Source: CAG-307 sp964524125 (GTDB lineage: Bacteria > Bacillota_I > Bacilli_A > Acholeplasmatales > Anaeroplasmataceae). Taken from it: DNA of 7,701 bases. The notes beneath the pieces are model-generated. The model was not told where the DNA came from, made no database searches, and saw only the letters and a list, made by a program, of their open reading frames with translations. The stretch covers positions 1 through 7,701 of the forward strand of contig CAZGBY010000058.1 of NCBI GenBank assembly GCA_964524125.1, read 5' to 3'. Positions 6,206 through 7,701 of the stretch are shown piece by piece. The position numbers and the translations under genes are program-made. The number at the start of each line of letters is the position of its first letter. Position 1 is the stretch's first letter.

Positions 6206-6616
6206 ATGTTTTTAAGCTTATTAACAAAAAAGGAAAAATTAAAATTTCTTGATATCGCGGTTTATATGATTGATATTGATGGTAAACCAGCAGAAGTTGA
6301 AAAGAAACTAATTTCTCGTATTTATGGTGAACTTGGAAGTGAATTAGTAGAAGAATATACATTCTCTAAATCTGATTCAATCGATGAAACTATTGATTTT
6401 TTCAAGGATTCTAATCAAGCTGTAAGAAATATTGTATTCTTAAACTTAGTTCAAATTTCTATGGAAGATGACTTATATAATACATTAGAACATTTATTCT
6501 TAGAAAGAATTGAAAAGGAATTAAATATTACTCAGGAAAAACGTAAGGATTTAATGCAAATAGTTTATGATGAACGTGATATTCGTGAAAAAGCTATGCG
6601 TGTAGTTAAGTACTAG
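6206..6616 (+). CDS. TerB-like small helical protein of unknown function
   Basis: The 136-residue product looks all-helical and acidic. Its N-terminal part, FLDIAVYMIDIDGKPAEVEK, resembles the first helices of the TerB/TerB-like fold, where an acidic A-x-x-x-x-x-D-G-x-x-x-x-E pattern occurs and has been linked to metal binding in TerB. The match is by pattern only and needs a profile search. ATG 6206 is chosen because AAAGGAG (6191-6197) gives 8-nt spacing; a GTG at 6197 overlaps that ribosome site and cannot be the main start. The gene lies 24 nt after trmN6 and 2 nt before rsmI, in the position of yazA (a GIY-YIG gene) in B. subtilis, but shows no GIY-YIG motif. It is clearly in the operon. 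A housekeeping role tied to RNA or membrane stress would be speculation. Confidence 0.8.
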   Translation: MFLSLLTKKEKLKFLDIAVYMIDIDGKPAEVEKKLISRIYGELGSELVEEYTFSKSDSIDETIDFFKDSNQAVRNIVFLNLVQISMEDDLYNTLEHLFLERIEKELNITQEKRKDLMQIVYDERDIREKAMRVVKY

Positions 6617-6618
6617 TT

Positions 6619-7473
6619 ATGAAAAGAATTTATAGTTATAATAAACAAGAAGATATTTTATATTTAGTAGCAACTCCAATAGGTAATTTAGAAGATTTTA
6701 CTTTTAGAGCTGTTAATACTTTAAAAAGTGTTTCACGTATTTATGCAGAAGATACAAGAAATTCTAAAGTATTACTTGAATATTATAATATTTCAACACC
6801 ACTTCATACTTATCACGAATATAATAAAGAACAACGAGAAGATGAAATTATTGATTTTATTAAATCAGGTAATAGTGTAGCTATTATATCAGATGCAGGT
6901 CTTCCTGTAATTTCTGATCCTGGATTTGATATTGCACGTCGTTGTATAAAAGAAGATATTCCAGTTACACCCATTCCTGGTGCTTCAGCTGGAGTGGCAG
7001 CTTTAATAGCATCTGGAATGCCTCCAAAACCATTTATGTTTTACGGATTTTTAGACTCAAAATCATCTCATCGTAAAAAAGAACTTGATGATTTAAAACA
7101 TGAACCTTGTACAATTATTTTTTATGAAGCCCCACATAGAATTAAAGAAATGCTTAAAGATTTAAAAGAAGTATTGGGGAATAGACAAATTTGTATAGGA
7201 AGAGAACTTACTAAAAAGTTTGAGGAATTTATTCATGGATCAATTGAAGAAGTTTTAGATGTATGCGATACATTTAAAGGAGAAATGGTTGTTATAGTAG
7301 AAGGTAAAACTCAAGAAGAAGTTATTGATGTAAATCCAATAGAAAAAATCAATATATTAGTTCAAACTGGCTATAAATCAAAAGATGCAATTAAAGAAGT
7401 TGCGTCAATTTATAAACTAGATAAAAGAGAACTTTATGATATGTATGTAAAGTCTAAAGAATGCACTGATTAA
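6619..7473 (+). CDS. rsmI: 16S rRNA (cytidine-1402-2'-O)-methyltransferase
   Basis: RsmI adds the 2'-O-methyl group to C1402 of 16S rRNA, near the P-site of the 30S subunit, using S-adenosylmethionine. The 284-residue protein has the tetrapyrrole-methylase-type fold motifs of the family: LYLVATPIGNLED (14-26), YAEDTRNSKVLL, the SDAGLPVISDPG block (from 91), PGAS (120-123) and FYEAPHRI. Length is normal. ATG 6619 follows the upstream TAG by 2 nt and has no clear Shine-Dalgarno, so it probably depends on ribosomes terminating on the TerB-like gene. It is the last gene of the operon, and its final codons form the left arm of the terminator. Confidence 0.96.
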   Translation: MKRIYSYNKQEDILYLVATPIGNLEDFTFRAVNTLKSVSRIYAEDTRNSKVLLEYYNISTPLHTYHEYNKEQREDEIIDFIKSGNSVAIISDAGLPVISDPGFDIARRCIKEDIPVTPIPGASAGVAALIASGMPPKPFMFYGFLDSKSSHRKKELDDLKHEPCTIIFYEAPHRIKEMLKDLKEVLGNRQICIGRELTKKFEEFIHGSIEEVLDVCDTFKGEMVVIVEGKTQEEVIDVNPIEKINILVQTGYKSKDAIKEVASIYKLDKRELYDMYVKSKECTD

Positions 7474-7488
7474 TTTCAGTGTTTTTTT
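7464..7488 (+). terminator. Terminator wrapping around the rsmI stop codon
   Basis: CACTGA (7464-7469) pairs with TCAGTG (7476-7481), and G7463 can add a wobble pair with T7482. The loop TTAATT contains the rsmI stop codon TAA (7471-7473). T residues run from 7482 to 7488. The stem is only 6 bp, so efficiency may be moderate, but the U tract is good and it closes the operon. Confidence 0.8.
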
Positions 7489-7612
7489 ATTTTTATATTT
7501 ATTTAGTAATAACTGTTATATCTACTTTATTAGTATTAGAAGTAAATTTATAAGTAAAAATTTAATATAATTACTGATATTTAAGTATATAAATAACAAA
7601 AAAACAAAAAAA

Positions 7613-7701
7613 ATGAAGAAATTTACAAAAAAATTAAAAAAAATCGCAAAAAAAGGATTTATTATATATGAGGGTATTAATTTCCTTAATTTATTAGGGT
7701 T
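7613..7701 (+). CDS. Possible start of a lysine-rich ORF, cut by the window edge
   Basis: From ATG 7613 the frame stays open to the end of the window. The first 15 residues are MKKFTKKLKKIAKKG, after which the sequence becomes hydrophobic (FIIYEGINFLNLLG). This could be the basic and hydrophobic start of an exported, membrane or antimicrobial-type peptide, or simply translation of A-rich spacer. No Shine-Dalgarno precedes it; the upstream bases are runs of A. A TATAAT at 7566-7571 could be a -10 box but lacks a convincing -35. The rest of 7489-7612 is very A/T-rich with no gene that I can support. Confidence 0.3.
   Translation, partial: MKKFTKKLKKIAKKGFIIYEGINFLNLLG

Noticed and set aside
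6159..6362. 67-residue minus-strand ORF
   Set aside because: It lies opposite the TerB-like gene and the trmN6 end, has no ribosome site in context, and its Leu/Ile/Tyr-rich product is typical of a shadow of A/T-rich coding DNA.
7668..7697. Nine-codon ORF (MRVLISLIY) with an AAAAGGA 10 nt upstream
   Set aside because: Too short to call; it overlaps the other possible ORF and nothing shows a leader-peptide arrangement.
1..7701. TGA-as-tryptophan genetic code, suggested by the low G+C content
   Set aside because: Every Trp codon in the supported genes is TGG, no gene has an in-frame TGA, and trmN6 ends with TGA followed by a normal ribosome site.
1..7701. CRISPR array, transposon ends or integrase
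   Set aside because: No regularly spaced direct repeats, no terminal inverted repeats around the ATPase cassette and no transposase or recombinase motifs were found.

Overview
The window looks like chromosomal DNA of a very AT-rich Gram-positive bacterium of the Bacillota, on the Bacilli/Erysipelotrichia side. The signs are strong AAGGAGG-type Shine-Dalgarno sites, A/T-ending codons, U-tract intrinsic terminators and a Bacillus-like gene order (rplM-rpsI, and tmk-holB-ricT-trmN6-...-rsmI). Trp is written TGG throughout and TGA serves as a stop, so this is the standard bacterial code and not a Mycoplasma-type code. The lineage is an inference from gene order and style; no species can be named from the sequence. 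All supported genes are on the + strand.

Layout: (1) Positions 1-63 may hold the last codons of an unidentified upstream gene. (2) A TTGACA promoter and a leader of about 75 nt with a small hairpin precede rplM (L13) and rpsI (S9), which end at a strong terminator (1078-1114). (3) A single-gene cassette follows, with a near-consensus promoter, a palindrome between its -35 and -10 boxes, a short G+C-rich leader of repeated decamers and a hairpin, and a gene for an AAA+ ATPase fused to a PD-(D/E)XK-like nuclease domain. Homology and the Shine-Dalgarno site place its start at an ACG codon. (4) A 76-residue membrane protein of unknown function has its own promoter and terminator. (5) An operon from about 2960 to 7488 carries tmk, holB, ricT, trmN6, a TerB-like gene and rsmI. 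It has one extended -10 promoter in front and one terminator that wraps around the rsmI stop codon. (6) The last 200 bases are very A/T-rich and may hold the start of a lysine-rich ORF that runs off the window.

Most of the window is housekeeping. The two conserved blocks supply ribosomal proteins, dTMP phosphorylation, the clamp loader delta' subunit, a RicT/PSP1 Fe-S regulatory protein, and tRNA and 16S rRNA methylation. Compared with the B. subtilis version of the tmk block, darA (yaaQ), yaaR, yabA and yazA are absent, and a TerB-like gene sits where yazA would be. The accessory part is 1115-2905. The ATPase-nuclease gene is the best candidate for a poorly described system, and its apparently mutated start codon and unusual leader are the most striking signals in the window.
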